DNA from: Shewanella sp. SNU WT4
GTDB lineage: Bacteria > Pseudomonadota > Gammaproteobacteria > Enterobacterales > Shewanellaceae
Length of the DNA: 64,000 nucleotides
NCBI RefSeq assembly: GCF_006494715.1
Contig: NZ_CP041151.1
Coordinates: forward strand, 1,054,001 to 1,118,000
Direction of reading: 5' to 3'
In this document: piece after piece, positions 29,668 through 38,726 of the stretch
Position numbering within the stretch: position 1 is the stretch's first letter
Layout: every line of letters begins with the position of its first letter
Notes under the pieces: model-generated
Seen by the model: the letters and a program-made list of their open reading frames with translations, nothing else
What the model was told of the DNA's origin: nothing
The model's database searches: none
Position numbers and translations under genes: made by a program

Positions 29668-30591
29668 TTAGCTTTTGGGGCTAAAGCGCCTGAATTTTTG
29701 CCATAAAAAATGGATTAAACCAAAGAGGTATAAGGTGATTACATAAGGCGCGGTTAACAAAGGCAAGCTCGATTTAAACCAAAGCTCAGCAGTCATCACT
29801 AAGCCAAAGGTCATTAGTAAGGCTACTAATGACCATAGGGATTGCCGCCAACTTGGTATATAAAACACTTGTCCTATGGCCATAGCGGTTAATACGCAGC
29901 TAAATCCTAACAAGCCTGATGTCATGGCTGGCGTTATGCCGGTGACGTTAAAGGCAAGAAGTAAAGCGGCGCGTTTATCAGCCAGCAGTATTCCCAGCCA
30001 AATCATGGCGCCACTTATGGGATTATTAAGTAGCATCACCTGCGCAATATTATTAAAGAGGGTGGATATACATGCTGCCATTAATTGCGACATGCTTATC
30101 TGAGTGATGGTATCTGCGACTGAACCGCCAGTTATGGCTGGCGTGATAGCGGGTATTAAGTGCAAGCCATCTATTAATAGCAAAGCTAACCAAGTGGTTA
30201 GCACAAAGGGACCCGTGGATGCGGCAATAGCCAATGGCCGCAGACTGCGCGTAAAGAGGGCGGTAAGTTCAGTGCTAACGATAGCGCTAAGGATAAGATA
30301 GCCCCAGAGAGTCTGGCTAGGTTGCAGAAAAGTCGTTAAGGCTAAACCTGTGAGCGCGCCATTAAAGCCATACAGGCCTGAAATAATCATATCGCCATCA
30401 AAGCGGCGAAAATGGGCATAACTGTTAGCGACTAAGGTTGCGATAAGCGCGCCAAATAAAAGCAGCCAATGATGGTTGAGCCAAGCGTTATAGCTAATCG
30501 CTAATAAAAATAGCAACCCAGTCACAGGTTGCTTAATAAAGAAAATCTGGCTCACGCTAACAAGCGTAGTGGTATAAAAATCACGAGACAT
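29668..30591 (-). CDS. Urea transporter family protein
   Basis: A 307-residue inner-membrane protein of the UT family, which forms a passive urea channel. The family blocks SGLYGFNGALTGLAL and GPFVLTTWLALLL are visible, and the hydrophobic pattern gives about ten helices. No urease genes occur in the window, so the purpose of urea movement is unknown. A second channel group (CrcB) lies upstream on the same strand. Confidence is high for family and moderate for substrate. Confidence 0.85.
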   Translation of the reverse strand: MSRDFYTTTLVSVSQIFFIKQPVTGLLFLLAISYNAWLNHHWLLLFGALIATLVANSYAHFRRFDGDMIISGLYGFNGALTGLALTTFLQPSQTLWGYLILSAIVSTELTALFTRSLRPLAIAASTGPFVLTTWLALLLIDGLHLIPAITPAITGGSVADTITQISMSQLMAACISTLFNNIAQVMLLNNPISGAMIWLGILLADKRAALLLAFNVTGITPAMTSGLLGFSCVLTAMAIGQVFYIPSWRQSLWSLVALLMTFGLVMTAELWFKSSLPLLTAPYVITLYLFGLIHFLWQKFRRFSPKS

Positions 30592-30683
30592 ATTGGCAGC
30601 GGCTCAGGTTTGGCTAGTTGTTTGTGGTGCTTATTGTTTTGGAGCTGGGTTTTGGTACTTCTGTTGTGATTTAGCTTTTATTG

Positions 30684-31091
30684 CTACTGCGGTGAATTGG
30701 GCGGTTGTTTTGAGTTACTAAGGCGGTTAGCCATAGTTAGCCCCAGCCATACGGCAATAAATCCAAGCACTAAGCTAATAATGACATAACAGAGTGACAC
30801 TAACATGCCGCCAGGTTGCATGCTTTCGTGCGCCACGCCATAGGCAAAGCTTGAAAAGGTCGACATACCGCCAAGCGCGCCTGTGCCAAAGAGTAAGATG
30901 ACATCATCGGATAAGTTTTGTAAGCGATGGTGGGCGGTGGCAAGCCCCAGCAGAAAAGCGGCAATCACGTTTGCCACCAGAATATCTAGCGGAAAACCGT
31001 TATGCATACTTGGGATCAGCAGCATAATAAATTCTCGCACCATGGCGCCAAAAGCGCCGCCAAGAAAAACCAAAATCATAGTGCTGTACAT
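30684..31091 (-). CDS. crcB: CrcB fluoride channel subunit (second of a pair)
   Basis: A 135-residue membrane protein with four helices. The pore-lining Asn in ILVANVIAAFLLG and the GALGGMSTFSSFA motif match Fluc/CrcB fluoride exporters. It follows another crcB by 9 bp. Paired genes usually encode opposite-facing halves of a heterodimer, whereas single genes form dual-topology homodimers. No fluoride riboswitch was found upstream of the pair. Confidence 0.92.
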   Translation of the reverse strand: MYSTMILVFLGGAFGAMVREFIMLLIPSMHNGFPLDILVANVIAAFLLGLATAHHRLQNLSDDVILLFGTGALGGMSTFSSFAYGVAHESMQPGGMLVSLCYVIISLVLGFIAVWLGLTMANRLSNSKQPPNSPQ

Positions 31092-31100
31092 AGTGCTCCC

Positions 31101-31484
31101 CTAAATACTCGCAAGTGCAATGCCTAAAAATGCCGCCATCACCCCAGCCACTGTCGATAACAACAGATACCCTAACGCTTTAGCCATGTGACCTGCTTCA
31201 ACGTATTTAAGGGCGTCCATTTGCATTGAGCTAAACGTGGTATAACCGCCTAAAATACCTGTGATGATCAAGGCATTAAGCGGCTCGCCGAATCGCGATT
31301 GCCAGTGGATACTCATAAGTACCGACAAGAAAGCAATCACAAAGGCGCCGGTGATATTGAGGCCAAAAGTCGCTATGGGGAAACTAGAAGAAAAGCGCGC
31401 CGCAACCCACTTACCGACTAGCCAACGTATTACAGTCCCTATGCCGCCACCTATCCCTACCCACATTACATCTAACGCAGTCAT
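31101..31484 (-). CDS. crcB: CrcB fluoride channel subunit (first of a pair)
   Basis: A 127-residue four-helix protein with GIGGGIGTVIRWLVG, the ATFGLNITGAF segment and the GGYTTFSSMQMD motif of CrcB. The start at 31484 is chosen because GGAG lies six bases upstream; the frame extends five codons further to 31499. The next gene follows with a 9-bp gap, so the two form an operon. Confidence 0.92.
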   Translation of the reverse strand: MTALDVMWVGIGGGIGTVIRWLVGKWVAARFSSSFPIATFGLNITGAFVIAFLSVLMSIHWQSRFGEPLNALIITGILGGYTTFSSMQMDALKYVEAGHMAKALGYLLLSTVAGVMAAFLGIALASI

Positions 31485-31593
31485 AGTGTGCTCCAACATT
31501 GACTAGGCTTGCCTTTGGTTCTGCTTATTGCCGTTAGTTAATCGGCATGAGTAACGTTACTTGTGCGCGCGAATGTGCTTTGGCGGCTTACAC

Positions 31594-32223
31594 TCAATTG
31601 GGGATTTTAGTATCGACTAAGGCTTTAGCATCTAGGGCGCGGCACTGCTCATCACTTTTACCGTATTGAATCAAAGTGGCTTCATCGCCTTTGGTCCAAA
31701 GGGTTAAATTTTGAGCCTCATATTTAGCGCCAGAGGCAGCGCGAGTCAGCAGTGCTATTAGCTGCTCATCACTTTGGCCTTTAGGTAATAGATTGATAAC
31801 GGCGGCTGGTACTTCAGTGTCATTGTAAAAATACACTTCCAGTTGGGCTTGATTGCATTGGTAAAATACCGGCGCTGGTACCACAACTTTGCCGCTGGCA
31901 ATTTGCAATTCAGTGATGCGGCTTTGGTAGCTATCGTTAATGCACTGACCTAAGTTATCGCTTTTCCAGCAGTCGTTGCGGCCTTTAATCCAACCGCGCT
32001 GAATCGCTTGGGCGCTTGATTGCTCGGCGCCTTTAAGTTGACTGAGTAAGTGGCTAAAACTGTCATTGAGCTTGCTATCTAATTGCTGTAATTCAGGATG
32101 TTGGCAAATATACTCTTCAACAGTCCCTTGGGCTTTACTGCAATCAAATGCGGCGGCATTAGCATTAACACTACACAGTAGGCTGGTGGCGATAAGCGCG
32201 ATAGATGAAACGGATTTGAGCAT
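31594..32223 (-). CDS. Periplasmic LprI-MliC fusion, predicted lysozyme inhibitor
   Basis: A 209-residue exported protein joining two inhibitor-type domains. After a signal peptide (to about residue 23, NANA) comes an LprI/DUF1311 domain (about 25-115) with paired cysteines (FDCSKAQGTVEEYIC). Residues about 120-205 are MliC-like: FYQCNQAQLEVYFYND and SGAKYEAQNLTLWTKGDEA carry the lysozyme-contacting residues of MliC. It probably blocks c-type lysozyme in the periplasm. It is divergent from a glucosaminidase gene. Confidence 0.85.
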   Translation of the reverse strand: MLKSVSSIALIATSLLCSVNANAAAFDCSKAQGTVEEYICQHPELQQLDSKLNDSFSHLLSQLKGAEQSSAQAIQRGWIKGRNDCWKSDNLGQCINDSYQSRITELQIASGKVVVPAPVFYQCNQAQLEVYFYNDTEVPAAVINLLPKGQSDEQLIALLTRAASGAKYEAQNLTLWTKGDEATLIQYGKSDEQCRALDAKALVDTKIPN

Positions 32224-32470
32224 TGCACACTTCCTGAAAGGGGGGAGATAGTTCTTTAGACTAGCAAACGGCCGTTATAATGCAATCGCCCTTTAAGAGC
32301 CTAAAAAGATAAAAATGAAGGTATTTTTATCTTTCACTTTGCTTAATAAGTGCGCGTATTTATTGAGCCTGCGGCCAAGCTTAAGGCCGACTTTGGCGCC
32401 CCGTTGGAGTATTGCGCGCTTTATCAGTAAACTTAAGTATTATAATTTTGCCGACAAGGTTGGTAAGTTT

Positions 32471-33352
32471 ATGAAAAGTAAGATATTAATGTTTTTAGTT
32501 TGGCTTATGAGTGCCAGGGCTTATGCCGATGATGCCTTGCCCCTGCCGCCAGAATTACTGGCAATGCCAGTCACTGATGCCAAAATGCTCGCAGGTGGCG
32601 CCGCCATGAATGAGTATTTTACACAGCTAAATTATCAACTTCCCTTAGCTTCGAGCAATTTAGTTCCGCCAATATTAACCAAGAATTTACCTGAAAATGC
32701 CCGTGGCTTATCAACATCTAAGGCTGATGTAGGTTTTATTCAGTTAATTTTGCCAAGCGTCATAGCAGTCAATGATCAACTGTTACTGGTGCGCCAAGCA
32801 TTAGTTGACTTGCAGCAGCGCGCTGGCGATTACACACCCGATGAGCAGGCGTGGCTGCAAAAATTAGCTCAGCATTACGGCTTGCAGCAGGTTGATATAA
32901 AACAGCTACTGAATCATGTGAATAGCTTGCCTATTGGCATGGTGCTCGCGCAAGCCATAGATGAAAGTGGCTGGGGGCGCAGCCGTTTTGCACGCCAAGG
33001 GGACGCTATATTTGGTGAGCATCTACCTCGGGGCTGGCCGCATTATATTTCAACCGATCATGGCCGCATCAAATTGGCGGCATATAACACTGTTTATCAA
33101 GGTGTTGCTGCTTACATGTATAACATTAATACCCAAGTGAGTTATGCCGAGCTGCGACGATTACGCGCTGAATATTCAGCGCGAGGCGGCGCGACTGGGT
33201 ATCAATTGGTGGATGGTTTACAGCATTACTCGATTCGCGGCTGGCACTATGTGAATGATCTTAAAGCTTTAATAAGACACCATCATTTAGATAGTTATAA
33301 CAAGGCTAAATTATCGAGTCATCAATGGCAGTGGATTGAATTTAGTCGCTAG
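32471..33352 (+). CDS. Bax-like glucosaminidase-domain protein
   Basis: A 293-residue exported protein. The start at 32471 gives a signal peptide (ending ARAYA), whereas the longer frame from 32315 adds an unlikely leader. The C-terminal glucosaminidase domain has the catalytic Glu in VLAQAIDESGWGRSRFA and the IFGEHLPRGW loop, as in E. coli Bax. It should cleave peptidoglycan glycan strands. Located beside a lysozyme inhibitor gene on the opposite strand. Confidence 0.88.
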   Translation: MKSKILMFLVWLMSARAYADDALPLPPELLAMPVTDAKMLAGGAAMNEYFTQLNYQLPLASSNLVPPILTKNLPENARGLSTSKADVGFIQLILPSVIAVNDQLLLVRQALVDLQQRAGDYTPDEQAWLQKLAQHYGLQQVDIKQLLNHVNSLPIGMVLAQAIDESGWGRSRFARQGDAIFGEHLPRGWPHYISTDHGRIKLAAYNTVYQGVAAYMYNINTQVSYAELRRLRAEYSARGGATGYQLVDGLQHYSIRGWHYVNDLKALIRHHHLDSYNKAKLSSHQWQWIEFSR

Positions 33353-33377
33353 AGGTAGTGCTAGGGGAAGTGAATGA

Positions 33378-33401
33378 TTAACAGCCCCGTGGGGCTGTTA
33401 A
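33378..33401. terminator. Palindromic terminator-like hairpin between convergent genes
   Basis: Perfect 11-bp stem TTAACAGCCCC / GGGGCTGTTAA with a two-base loop. The T-run is poor on either side, so termination efficiency is uncertain. Confidence 0.6.
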
Positions 33402-33425
33402 CTGTGAACTTAGAAGGTGGCTTAG

Positions 33426-33611
33426 TTAGGCGCGGGTGTTAATGTTTTGGCCGACACTGGCGGATGGCGGGCTTGGCGCTGGCGCATCGGCCGCGGCAAT
33501 CAAATCCATAATGATCTTGCCTTCGGCTTGCTGTTGCTCCTTACCCATTTGCGCCACTTTGCTGATGTGAGCCACAGTGTTGTTTTGGCTTATGCTGCTA
33601 ATATCTGCCAT
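33426..33611 (-). CDS. YjfB-family small putative motility protein
   Basis: A 61-residue protein starting MADISSISQNNTVAHISKVA and ending SASVGQNINTRA. The short helical body and the final G-x-N-I-N pattern match the YjfB family, annotated as putative motility proteins in several Gammaproteobacteria and Bacillus. AAGGA lies seven bases upstream of the ATG. No flagellar genes are nearby, so the role is unproved. Confidence 0.75.
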   Translation of the reverse strand: MADISSISQNNTVAHISKVAQMGKEQQQAEGKIIMDLIAAADAPAPSPPSASVGQNINTRA

Positions 33612-33755
33612 TGTCTATTCCTTAGGTTGTCTTACCGATAAGCGGTATCTAGCTTATCGGCAGCTTTGCCATTAAGTTTAGTGGCATTTACTCACGGATT
33701 CACGCCAGCCTCAAACGCATCATTGGTCCTTAACGAGCAAGCTTAGTTATTACCG

Positions 33756-35141
33756 TTAACGAGTGAACCTAGCGCGCCATTTTCGCAGCCAGATAATGCT
33801 ACACGTCAGGGATATTGCGCCAATAATGAGGCCAATAGCGAGCACAGGATTTTGCATTGACGTCGGGTCAAACACCAACATGCTGCCTAAACCTAGCATC
33901 ATGATTCCAGACATCAGCTTTAGACCTTCGCCTTCTTTCTCGCTGAGCTTACGTTTGCCTAAGGTTAAGCTAAATACAATCACAATCACGGCCAGTGGTA
34001 TCACATACACTAAGTTATAAAGTACTAAGTATAAGTAGCGCTCAAGGCTACTTAAGTCATGCATGCTGAGCACGCTGGTATAAATCATAGGAAAGCCTGC
34101 AGTACATAACAGCTCATAGGCATTGGCTAAAATGGCAAGCACAGTAGTGCCGACTATCATGGCGCCTAATGAGGTAGCGCTGGATAATTTACCCATGCGT
34201 TTAATCAGGCCCGTGCGGTTATTGGCAGACATAGATAAGCTAATTTTGCCTTTCTGGCCGAAGAATTCTTTGATATTGATAACGCCAGCCACCAAGGCCA
34301 ATAAGCCTGCAATTAAAATTATGGTGCCGCCATCACCGCCGGCGCCAAGCAGCTCAAAAATATTGAGCCAAGCAATCATGAATAAAAAATAAATAAAGCC
34401 AGAGAAGAACACAAAAATCCCGCCGACTAACAACATGCGCGTGCGGCTTTTGGCGTTAACCATGATTGAGAGTAAAAACAACAACACAAAGAAGGCGCAA
34501 GGGTTAAAGGCATCGACCCCGGCTAATGCCACTGTGAGTAGTGGCAGCGATAAGGTCTCTGGAGCGATAGTACCAATAAAAGGAATAGTCACAGGTTGCA
34601 CTGAGGTAATAGCTGGGGCGTCGCAGCTACCTGCGCCGGCAAGGCTATTTTGGCTGCAAGTAGCAAATAACGGGGCTTCATTAGTACCCGAGGTTTGCTC
34701 TATGGCCGCAGGCGTTATCATATTATCTTGGCTAATAGTGCCGCCCGCCGCTTGATAACATTGGCGTAATTGCTGCTCAATAAAGGCGCCCGAGACTTCA
34801 TCGCTCGAGTAACCTACGCTCGATTGGCCGCAGAACGCAAAAAAGGGAACTGAGGTAGTTTTTTGTCCAGTAGCTTCAGCCACTTGTTGCCACAAGGCCA
34901 AGGCGCCAGGGTCGGTCACTTTATACGATTGCAGTGCTAGCCAAGGGTAATGAGCCGCTAATTTATCTACAAATGGATGGGCAATCGCGCAATGCGGGCA
35001 AGTTTGTGACCAGAAAAAATAGACGGGAATGGTAACTTGGCCTTTGGCATCCGTCTGTTGCCACGCTAGGGTGTCAGCAGAGCTAGCTCCGCTGAAGATA
35101 GCCATGATGGCAACTAACAAAAAGGTATAAATGTTCCGCAT
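33756..35141 (-). CDS. Thioredoxin domain fused to a CcdA/DsbD-like membrane domain
   Basis: A 461-residue envelope protein. A signal peptide (to about 22) is followed by a periplasmic thioredoxin-fold domain (about 30-135) with a DsbA-like CPHC (Cys48 and Cys51). The C-terminal half has about six helices; its membrane cysteines are in NPCAFFVLLFLL and ELLCTAGFP, as in the electron-transfer part of DsbD/CcdA. It should move electrons from cytoplasmic thioredoxin to a periplasmic partner. The partner is not identified. Confidence 0.85.
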   Translation of the reverse strand: MRNIYTFLLVAIMAIFSGASSADTLAWQQTDAKGQVTIPVYFFWSQTCPHCAIAHPFVDKLAAHYPWLALQSYKVTDPGALALWQQVAEATGQKTTSVPFFAFCGQSSVGYSSDEVSGAFIEQQLRQCYQAAGGTISQDNMITPAAIEQTSGTNEAPLFATCSQNSLAGAGSCDAPAITSVQPVTIPFIGTIAPETLSLPLLTVALAGVDAFNPCAFFVLLFLLSIMVNAKSRTRMLLVGGIFVFFSGFIYFLFMIAWLNIFELLGAGGDGGTIILIAGLLALVAGVINIKEFFGQKGKISLSMSANNRTGLIKRMGKLSSATSLGAMIVGTTVLAILANAYELLCTAGFPMIYTSVLSMHDLSSLERYLYLVLYNLVYVIPLAVIVIVFSLTLGKRKLSEKEGEGLKLMSGIMMLGLGSMLVFDPTSMQNPVLAIGLIIGAISLTCSIIWLRKWRARFTR

Positions 35142-35266
35142 AATAAAACCGTAATAACTTTATTTTCATAACGTTAGATTACGCTTATCAGTGAGGCAGC
35201 TCATCTTGCTATTAAGGAAATGTTAGCTAGCTCCAAATTGTCAGAATTAATCATCTGCGAGGGAAC

Positions 35267-35677
35267 TTATTCCGCCAGCGATATGTCAGGCGCTAATGCT
35301 GGGCACCAATACAATTGAACGCTGCGCACTTGGGTGTTTTCCACCGTTAAAATTCGGCTAATAATCGGGGCATTAAAAGCTTGAGTGGTGAGGTAGTGTT
35401 TGATGCGCTCAATGCGGCGCTGGGCGAGCCACTTGTTATAGTCTTTTAGTTTTTCATCGCTGGTGTCTAGGCCGGCTGAAAATTGCAGTAATAAATAACC
35501 ATCGGCACTAGCTTTACTGGCCGTCGGGCTATTGACTTGATTTAACAGTTGTTGCCCTTGGCCAGAAAAATAGGAACTGTTGATACTAAATTCGACTTCG
35601 CCAAGATGCTCGCCATTAAGGCAAGAGGCATTGGCTGACATGGCCACAAAAGCCAATAAAACAGAAAAGATGCGCAT
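35267..35677 (-). CDS. OmpA-like periplasmic protein, hypothetical
   Basis: A 136-residue exported protein: signal peptide to about residue 17 (ending SANA) and a domain reminiscent of the OmpA C-terminal fold, with DKLKDYNKWLAQRRIERI-type spacing (DEKLKDYNKWLAQRRIER here) near the usual RR position. The peptidoglycan-binding Asp of OmpA is not clear. Start 35677 is preferred because it places a signal peptide first; no good ribosome site is visible. Function unassigned. Confidence 0.6.
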   Translation of the reverse strand: MRIFSVLLAFVAMSANASCLNGEHLGEVEFSINSSYFSGQGQQLLNQVNSPTASKASADGYLLLQFSAGLDTSDEKLKDYNKWLAQRRIERIKHYLTTQAFNAPIISRILTVENTQVRSVQLYWCPALAPDISLAE

Positions 35678-35882
35678 AGTTATTATCGTTATAAGCATTA
35701 AAGCCGATTAATCTAAGGCAAAGTTTACTTAAATGCAAACCAGATTATTAGCGCTAAACCTAACGCTTGATGATGGCGCCGCAGTTAAGTTTTCGCGACT
35801 AAAAAACGGCAGTACAAGCTAAAGCCTGTTACAGTTAATTCAGTGAGTTAGCGGCTGTAAACGCGGCATTAAGGAGAAAGTT

Positions 35883-37148
35883 ATGTTGGATGTGCTGGTC
35901 ATTGGCGGCGGGATCACAGGCGTTGGTATAGCGCAGGCGGCAGCGGCGGCTGGATATTCTGTGGCCTTATGGGAGCGCGACGAGATAGCAAGCGGCACCT
36001 CATCGCATTCCAGCAAGTTAATTCATGGCGGCCTCAGGTATTTAGAATCCGGTCAGTTATCCTTAGTGCGGCGCTGCCTGCAAGCGCGGCGACAATTACT
36101 GCAATTAGCCCCAAGCTTAGTTAACCCAGTCCCTTTTTATATTCCAATTTATAGGGACAGTCAGCGCGGCCTGATGACCTTAACCGCGGGTTTAGGCTTA
36201 TATGCCTTATTGGCTCAAGGGGATGCGCTGGCGAAATTCACTAAAGTGAAATTGAATGAAACAGATGATCATCAAGGCCTAAATCAGCATAACTTACGCC
36301 ATATGCTGCAATATTGGGACGCACAAACCGATGACAAGGCGTTGACCTTAGCCGTGGCGGCGGACGCTGAAAAACTTGGCGCAGACATACATCAACATAG
36401 ACAAGTCGTTGATATTTATCATGGCGCGCGCGTGTGCCAAGTGTGCTATAGCGACCCTTTAGGGAATGAAGGCAGTGTGCGCGCAAGTATGGTGATTAAT
36501 GCCGCCGGCCCTTGGGCCAATGATTTATTAGAACATGTTACCCCTAAACAACTGCCGCCTGCGGTCGATTGGGTGCAAGGCTCGCATCTTTGGTTAGATA
36601 TTCCGGCGCCTTCCGGGGTGTATTATTTGCAATCTCAGCTCGATGAGCGGCTGTTTTTTGTGATGCCTTGGCAGGGTAAAACCTTAGTGGGAACGACCGA
36701 AGTGCCATTAGCTGTGATGCCGCCGCAGCCGCAAATCACCTTGGCAGAGCAAGAATATTTACTGACTAACTATCATCATTATTTTTCAGATCATAACCGC
36801 GCGAGTTTAGCTGGGTTGATCCTTGGCCATTTTTGCGGCGTGCGCGCTTTACCTAAAAATGAAGGCAGCGCCTTTAGTCGCCCGCGTGATACCTTGTTAG
36901 TGCAGCAAGCCAATAGCCCAAGGCTAGTGAGTATTTATGGCGGCAAATTAACTGAGTTTATGCCGATAGCTGCCGATGTATTGGCGCTGATTAAGGCGCA
37001 GCTTGGCAAACGCAGCGCTATTGCTGATGTGAATACCCGCGTTATTGATAGTGTTGCCGCAGATTTTTTTACTCGCCGCACCAGTAGCGCTGGAGTGACA
37101 GTAAGCAACGATAGTGCTGATGGCATAGTTCAAGAGCTTGCTATCTAG
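35883..37148 (+). CDS. GlpD-like glycerol-3-phosphate dehydrogenase, short form
   Basis: A 421-residue FAD-dependent dehydrogenase. The FAD loop VLVIGGGITGVGIAQAAA is at residues 4-21; SGTSSHSSKLIHGGLRYLE and the VQGSHLWLDIP and ALPKNEGSAFSRPRD blocks match GlpD. It is shorter than typical GlpD (about 500 residues) because the C-terminal helical domain is missing. AAGGAG precedes the ATG. It probably feeds electrons from glycerol-3-phosphate or a relative into quinone; substrate is inference. Confidence 0.88.
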   Translation: MLDVLVIGGGITGVGIAQAAAAAGYSVALWERDEIASGTSSHSSKLIHGGLRYLESGQLSLVRRCLQARRQLLQLAPSLVNPVPFYIPIYRDSQRGLMTLTAGLGLYALLAQGDALAKFTKVKLNETDDHQGLNQHNLRHMLQYWDAQTDDKALTLAVAADAEKLGADIHQHRQVVDIYHGARVCQVCYSDPLGNEGSVRASMVINAAGPWANDLLEHVTPKQLPPAVDWVQGSHLWLDIPAPSGVYYLQSQLDERLFFVMPWQGKTLVGTTEVPLAVMPPQPQITLAEQEYLLTNYHHYFSDHNRASLAGLILGHFCGVRALPKNEGSAFSRPRDTLLVQQANSPRLVSIYGGKLTEFMPIAADVLALIKAQLGKRSAIADVNTRVIDSVAADFFTRRTSSAGVTVSNDSADGIVQELAI

Positions 37149-37197
37149 CGGGCCGTGTTAGCTATAAAGACGATATAAAGGCTAATGATTAGAGGTA

Positions 37198-37231
37198 AAA
37201 AAAGCGCGATATAAACTATCGCGCTTTTTTA
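37198..37231. terminator. Bidirectional intrinsic terminator
   Basis: Stem GCGCGATA / TATCGCGC with a five-base loop, flanked by A-run and T-run, serves the convergent glpD-like and dsbI-like genes. Confidence 0.9.
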
Positions 37232-37278
37232 TTACCAACAGAGGCAGCTATTAAGCTGTTAACTCATAAACATTGAGC

Positions 37279-38715
37279 TTACAGGGCGTAAAAGCTGATA
37301 CTGTTTTGGCCTTCTTTGGCATTAACTACGGCCAATTGACCATTAACCAGTGCCATGGCTTGTGGGTTAGACGTCGCCGTTAAGTTGATAGCTTCTACCA
37401 CTTGGTTATCGCGGTTCATCACTAATACTTGCTCACCTGAACGGCTCAGCAGGTAGATGTTAGTGCTATCCAAAGCGATACCAGTTACTTGTGGTAAGGT
37501 ATTGCCATCAAAACCAATCACGGCTTCGCTATTTAACTTAAGATCGTTAGCGCTCATGCGAGTCACGACCAAGTTATTGCGGGCTGCCACTGGCAAGGTC
37601 ACCATCAGGTATTCTTGCTTGTCAGCATCATAACCAATGTCACCGATATAGTTGAACTTGGCGCGAGTGGTTTCAAAGCGGCCGCGACGTAATTCTTTCA
37701 CGCCATCGGTACCAGCCATAAAGTTGGCATAGTAGTTAGCAATCTTAGCGTTTGGGTCGTAAGCCACGCGAGCATAGCTCTTGTGATCGGCAGTCACTAT
37801 CACGCTGTTATCACCATCAAAAGCCACGCCAGCTAAGTTTGAGATTTCAGTTGAGAAAGCCGCGTCAATTTTTACTTGCGCCAAAATAGTATTCAAATCG
37901 GTAGATAAGAAATACACCCAGTTATCACTGGTGACTAAGGCATATAAACCTGAACTTGCTTGATACGAAATACCAGTAACCACGCCTTCAATGGCCGCAG
38001 GTAAGCTTAATTGTTGGCTAGCAGATACCGACTTATCGCTGTTCATTTTGGTCGCCATATCGCTAGTCATAGCGGCAAAGTCTGGCTTTTCAATGGTATA
38101 AGCACCACGAACTGACAGCTTAGATGGGCTCGGCCAGTTACCTGTTGACCAAATGATGTTGTCGCTATTAAAGCTCATGCGCACCGGATCGCTCTGACCA
38201 ATGAATGGGAACGGGCCAGTTTGGGTGAAGGCTTGCACTATGTTGAAGGCAATGATCACTAAGAAAGTGTTGATGGTTACCTTGTTAAACAGGCTCCATG
38301 GCGCTGGCTTGTCGCTCAGCTTGTCACCTTGCAGCAGTAATAATGCGCCAGCAAACAATAAGATAATGGCAAATACCACAATTACCCATACATAGGTATG
38401 TACGCCGAAAATGGCAGGACCAAAGCCTTGGCCAATATCGCGGATAATGTGGTTTGAGCTGTGGCGATAGCCAGCCCATAAACCGTAGACGGCAGTTAAG
38501 ATCAACGCGCCTATATATTTAGGCTTAAGGCCGTAGCGCATGATGAATAAGGCAATCAAGGACACCAGTACCATGGCGGTACGTTCTTGCCAGCATAAAA
38601 TACATGGGGTATCACCCATGCCAAAGCCTAAAATGATACAGGCAATACCCACAGGGAAAGCGATTAAGACCAGTGCTGCAAAGGACACTATACGATTTAA
38701 TGTAATTTCGTTCAT
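37279..38715 (-). CDS. dsbI: DsbB-family protein fused to C-terminal beta-propeller (DsbI-like)
   Basis: A 478-residue membrane protein. Residues 1-175 form a four-to-five helix DsbB-type domain with the first periplasmic pair Cys38/Cys41 (DTPCILCWQERTA). Residues 190-478 are a periplasmic propeller, as in Campylobacter DsbI. The only other Cys is Cys26 within a helix; the second Cys pair of E. coli DsbB (C104/C130) is absent. It follows a 55-aa gene resembling Dba. It likely oxidises a dedicated partner; which one is unknown. Confidence 0.85.
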   Translation of the reverse strand: MNEITLNRIVSFAALVLIAFPVGIACIILGFGMGDTPCILCWQERTAMVLVSLIALFIMRYGLKPKYIGALILTAVYGLWAGYRHSSNHIIRDIGQGFGPAIFGVHTYVWVIVVFAIILLFAGALLLLQGDKLSDKPAPWSLFNKVTINTFLVIIAFNIVQAFTQTGPFPFIGQSDPVRMSFNSDNIIWSTGNWPSPSKLSVRGAYTIEKPDFAAMTSDMATKMNSDKSVSASQQLSLPAAIEGVVTGISYQASSGLYALVTSDNWVYFLSTDLNTILAQVKIDAAFSTEISNLAGVAFDGDNSVIVTADHKSYARVAYDPNAKIANYYANFMAGTDGVKELRRGRFETTRAKFNYIGDIGYDADKQEYLMVTLPVAARNNLVVTRMSANDLKLNSEAVIGFDGNTLPQVTGIALDSTNIYLLSRSGEQVLVMNRDNQVVEAINLTATSNPQAMALVNGQLAVVNAKEGQNSISFYAL

Positions 38716-38726
38716 GATGAGTTCCC

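Noticed and set aside
31485..31593. Fluoride riboswitch upstream of the crcB pair
   Set aside because: I looked for the conserved GGCGATGG-type element and pseudoknot on the minus strand between 31485 and 31593 and did not find it.
33447..33641. Plus-strand frame opposite the YjfB-family gene
   Set aside because: No ribosome site, no family resemblance, and the opposite strand holds a recognised small gene.
35883..37148. Frameshifted or broken glpD
   Set aside because: The reading frame ends cleanly with a terminator after it, so it is treated as a naturally short form and not as a pseudogene.
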